Source of the DNA: Acidobacteriota bacterium
Lineage (GTDB): Bacteria > Acidobacteriota > Blastocatellia > Pyrinomonadales > Pyrinomonadaceae
Length of the DNA stretch: 7,067 nucleotides
Direction: 5' to 3'
Assembly: GCA_020853255.1 (NCBI GenBank)
Contig: JADYZI010000517.1
Coordinates: forward strand, 1-7,067
Of the stretch, positions 5,592-7,067 are shown piece after piece. Numbering within the stretch: the stretch's first letter is position 1; every line of letters starts with the position of its first letter. The notes under the pieces are model-generated. The model worked only from the letters and a program-made list of their open reading frames with translations, was not told where the DNA came from and did not search any database. The translations under genes were made by a program, and so were the position numbers.

Positions 5592-5969
5592 ATGTTAAGT
5601 TCTATGCAGCCCCAGTTTGAGGAAAAACGCTTTGCGCTCAGGATGGCCCTGCGGCTACCGATAGTTGTATCGGGAAGGACCGATGATGGGGCCGCCTGGA
5701 GCGAACCCACCGAAACGGACGACATCTCGACGCTCGGAGCCTTGTTTCAGCTGAATCAAAAGATCGCTTCGGGTGACACGCTTTATGTGCGGTCGCACAG
5801 GCCCGACGGTGTTCCCGTCGAGGTCAAGGCCCAGGTCGTGCGCCTTTCGCAAGGAAGCCACGGAACTTCGCGCGTAGGCGTTTCGATCATCGAACAAAAA
5901 GAGGCCTGGCTGCGGCTGTTCGTCGCCTGGATAGCGGATGATAACCTTGCCGAAGGGATGGATGAGTGA
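5592..5969 (+). CDS. Small PilZ-domain protein, probable c-di-GMP receptor
   Basis: The 125-residue product is essentially a single PilZ domain. The arginine motif appears as R13FALR17MALR21, giving two overlapping RxxxR options just before the first strand LPIVV (22-26). The second motif, [D/N]xSxxG, is present as D44-I-S46-T-L-G49. Both are the family's c-di-GMP-contacting elements, so binding is likely. There is no signal peptide or fused output domain, so it should be a cytoplasmic adaptor acting through contact with another protein. The start at 5592 is the first ATG after an in-frame stop at 5535-5537; a second ATG at 5604 is also possible. Neither has a clear Shine-Dalgarno motif. It is divergent from trxB and is followed on the same strand by an enoyl-CoA hydratase with no obvious functional link. 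Confidence 0.82.
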   Translation: MLSSMQPQFEEKRFALRMALRLPIVVSGRTDDGAAWSEPTETDDISTLGALFQLNQKIASGDTLYVRSHRPDGVPVEVKAQVVRLSQGSHGTSRVGVSIIEQKEAWLRLFVAWIADDNLAEGMDE

Positions 5970-6039
5970 TCGGTCCAACAGGCTGTTCGTCTGTTGACGC
6001 CCTAGGCAGATCGGTATCGGCGCGCGGATCAAATAATAG

Positions 6040-6060
6040 CGACAGGCTGACGGCCTGTCG
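6040..6060. repeat. 8-bp stem palindrome just before the enoyl-CoA hydratase start
   Basis: CGACAGGC (6040-6047) and GCCTGTCG (6053-6060) are perfect inverted arms around TGACG. The element ends 9 bp before the ATG at 6070. It is probably a REP-type dispersed repeat, though it could act as a leader hairpin affecting translation. Confidence 0.6.
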
Positions 6061-6069
6061 TACTTGTTT

Positions 6070-6849
6070 ATGCCATACGAAACAATAACTTTAGAGAAAG
6101 ACGGCAAAGTTGCCGTTATCACGATCAACCGGCCGGACAAGCTTAATGCGCTGAGCAGCACGGTGCATGTCGAAGGCGTGGCGGCGCTTGATGAACTTCG
6201 CAATGACGACGGCGTGCGCGTTGTCGTTATTACAGGCTCAGGCGAAAAAGCATTCATCGCCGGCGCCGACATTAGCGAATTTGAGGGGAAAACACCGGTC
6301 ACGCAACGGGCGGTATTTCAGGAGCGTACGCTTTTCAACACTATCGATACGTTCCCCAAACCCGTGATCGCGATGGTCAATGGCTTTTGTCTTGGCGGCG
6401 GGAACGAACTGGCGCTTGCGTGCGATCTGCGAATTTGCAGCGAGAACGCGAAATTCTCACAGCCGGAAATAAACCTCGGCATCATACCCGGCGGCGGCGG
6501 CTCACAGCGGCTGACCAGGCTTGTAGGTGAAGGCCGTTCGATGGAGATGATCCTTACGGGTGAAATGATCGATGCCGAAACCGCCTATCGATTTGGTTTG
6601 GTGAATCACGTTTATCCGGCGGCGGAGCTTCGTGCAAAAACAATGGAGCTTGCATCGAAGATCGCTGAGAAAGCTCCGATAGCTCTTCAACTCGCGAAAG
6701 AAGCCGTCAAATTTGCATCGCGTTCAAATTTGGACGAAGGGCTTCGCCGAGAGGTCGATCTTTTTGCCATCTGCTTTTCCACTGAGGATAAACAGGAAGG
6801 TGTTTCGGCATTCCTCGAAAAGAGAAAGCCAGAGTTTAAGGGCAAGTGA
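6070..6849 (+). CDS. Enoyl-CoA hydratase (crotonase family, Crt/PaaF-like)
   Basis: This cytoplasmic enzyme adds water to the double bond of a short enoyl-CoA such as crotonyl-CoA, a step of fatty-acid beta-oxidation or butanoate metabolism. The 259-residue product has the full crotonase fold. The first oxyanion-hole region is AFIAGADI (61-68). The second is GFCLGGGNELALACDLRI (105-122) with Glu113. QPEINLGIIPGGGG (131-144) carries Glu133. These two glutamates correspond to the catalytic pair of true hydratases (Glu144/Glu164 in the rat mitochondrial enzyme), so hydratase activity is likely. The C-terminal CFSTEDKQEGVSAFLEKRKPEF (235-256) strongly resembles clostridial crotonase. An in-frame TTG at 6064 would add two residues; ATG at 6070 gives the usual start. 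No acyl-CoA dehydrogenase or thiolase gene lies nearby. Confidence 0.94.
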   Translation: MPYETITLEKDGKVAVITINRPDKLNALSSTVHVEGVAALDELRNDDGVRVVVITGSGEKAFIAGADISEFEGKTPVTQRAVFQERTLFNTIDTFPKPVIAMVNGFCLGGGNELALACDLRICSENAKFSQPEINLGIIPGGGGSQRLTRLVGEGRSMEMILTGEMIDAETAYRFGLVNHVYPAAELRAKTMELASKIAEKAPIALQLAKEAVKFASRSNLDEGLRREVDLFAICFSTEDKQEGVSAFLEKRKPEFKGK

Positions 6850-6931
6850 GTGGGGCGATAGCGGAAGACTTGTCCGCGAACTGCGCGAAACAGGACACGA
6901 AGCCTCGCGAAACAGCATAAGCAGGCCATGC

Positions 6932-6960
6932 TTGACGCTCGTTCTGATTTTCGTTAGAGT
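6932..6960 (+). promoter_or_regulatory. Sigma-70-type promoter of tRNA-Ala
   Basis: TTGACG (6932-6937) and TAGAGT (6955-6960) are separated by exactly 17 bp. Transcription would start near 6967, about 34 bp before the tRNA. Position and spacing fit well; the -10 has four of six consensus bases. A small hairpin (CCGCA/TGCGG, 6970-6983) would lie at the start of the leader. Confidence 0.55.
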
Positions 6961-7000
6961 TTCTCTTTGCCGCACGGGTGCGGTATTGCCTTCCTTAAAT

Positions 7001-7067
7001 GGGGATGTAGCTCAGCTGGGAGAGCGCTGCAATGGCATTGCAGAGGTCAGGGGTTCGATCCCCCTCA
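7001..7067 (+). tRNA. tRNA-Ala (anticodon GGC), 3' end cut by the window edge
   Basis: The cloverleaf is clear. The acceptor 5' strand is GGGGATG (7001-7007) and the D-stem is GCTC/GAGC (7010-7013 and 7022-7025). The anticodon stem is CTGCA/TGCAG (7027-7031 and 7039-7043), with anticodon GGC at 7034-7036. The T-stem is AGGGG/CCCCT with loop TTCGATC. The final CA (7066-7067) begins the acceptor 3' strand; about five stem bases plus the discriminator and CCA end lie beyond the window. It reads alanine GCC/GCU codons. Confidence 0.95.

Noticed and set aside
5976..5996. Inverted repeat CAACAG/CTGTTG after the PilZ stop codon
   Set aside because: The 6-bp arms have a 9-base loop and no T-run, too weak to call a terminator or element.
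6064..6069. TTG start for the enoyl-CoA hydratase
   Set aside because: The ATG two codons later gives the usual family N-terminus, and no ribosome binding site favours the TTG.
5655..6302. Long minus-strand open frame (215 codons) across the PilZ and hydratase genes
   Set aside because: It is antisense to two genes with clear conserved motifs, and its translation is Ser/Arg/Pro-rich with no recognisable domain.
6861..6877. Possible terminator after the hydratase gene (GCGGA/TCCGC)
   Set aside because: The stem is only 5 bp with a 7-base loop and no T-run follows.
6850..7000. Small gene between the hydratase and the tRNA
   Set aside because: The frames here are short, lack start signals or run antisense into the hydratase; the stretch is explained by the tRNA promoter and leader.

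Overview
The window is 7,067 bases of bacterial chromosome, moderately GC-rich by eye. It carries seven complete protein genes, the first 15 codons of an eighth, and a tRNA gene cut by the right edge. The best guess for the source is an acidobacterium, perhaps of the Blastocatellia/Pyrinomonadaceae type. The guess rests on a secreted von Willebrand A protein of the type common in Acidobacteria, an OmpA protein with a long cytoplasmic tail, and many short palindromic intergenic repeats. It is an inference; no rRNA or other decisive marker is present.

Left part (1-1690). A minus-strand gene with a signal-peptide-like start runs off the left edge. Next comes an unrecognised acidic 157-residue protein, also on the minus strand. 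A divergent intergenic region full of AT-rich repeats separates it from thyA (thymidylate synthase, plus strand). Between thyA and the convergent ompA-like gene lie two near-identical 29-bp repeats.

Middle (1691-5385). Four minus-strand genes follow one another, in transcription order: trxB (thioredoxin reductase), an FmdB-type zinc-ribbon protein, a secreted VWA protein, and an OmpA-family protein. The zinc-ribbon stop codon directly abuts the VWA start codon and trxB lies 54-66 bp upstream, so these three are probably one transcription unit. The OmpA-family gene is 128 bp further on and has its own ribosome binding site and a possible promoter. Its product has a cytoplasmic tail with six degenerate [W/F/Y]-x-K-T motifs, one membrane segment, a PEGA-like domain and a peptidoglycan-binding OmpA domain.

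Right part (5386-7067). A small PilZ-domain protein (probable c-di-GMP receptor) is read divergently from trxB across a 206-bp region holding several inverted repeats. An enoyl-CoA hydratase follows on the same strand, preceded by another palindromic repeat. The window ends with tRNA-Ala(GGC), which has a good sigma-70-type promoter.

Most of the window is conserved housekeeping and envelope biology. I found no clear new defence or mobile system. The items most worth a second look are the KT-motif tail of the OmpA-family protein, the dispersed short repeats at gene boundaries, and the near absence of Shine-Dalgarno sequences.
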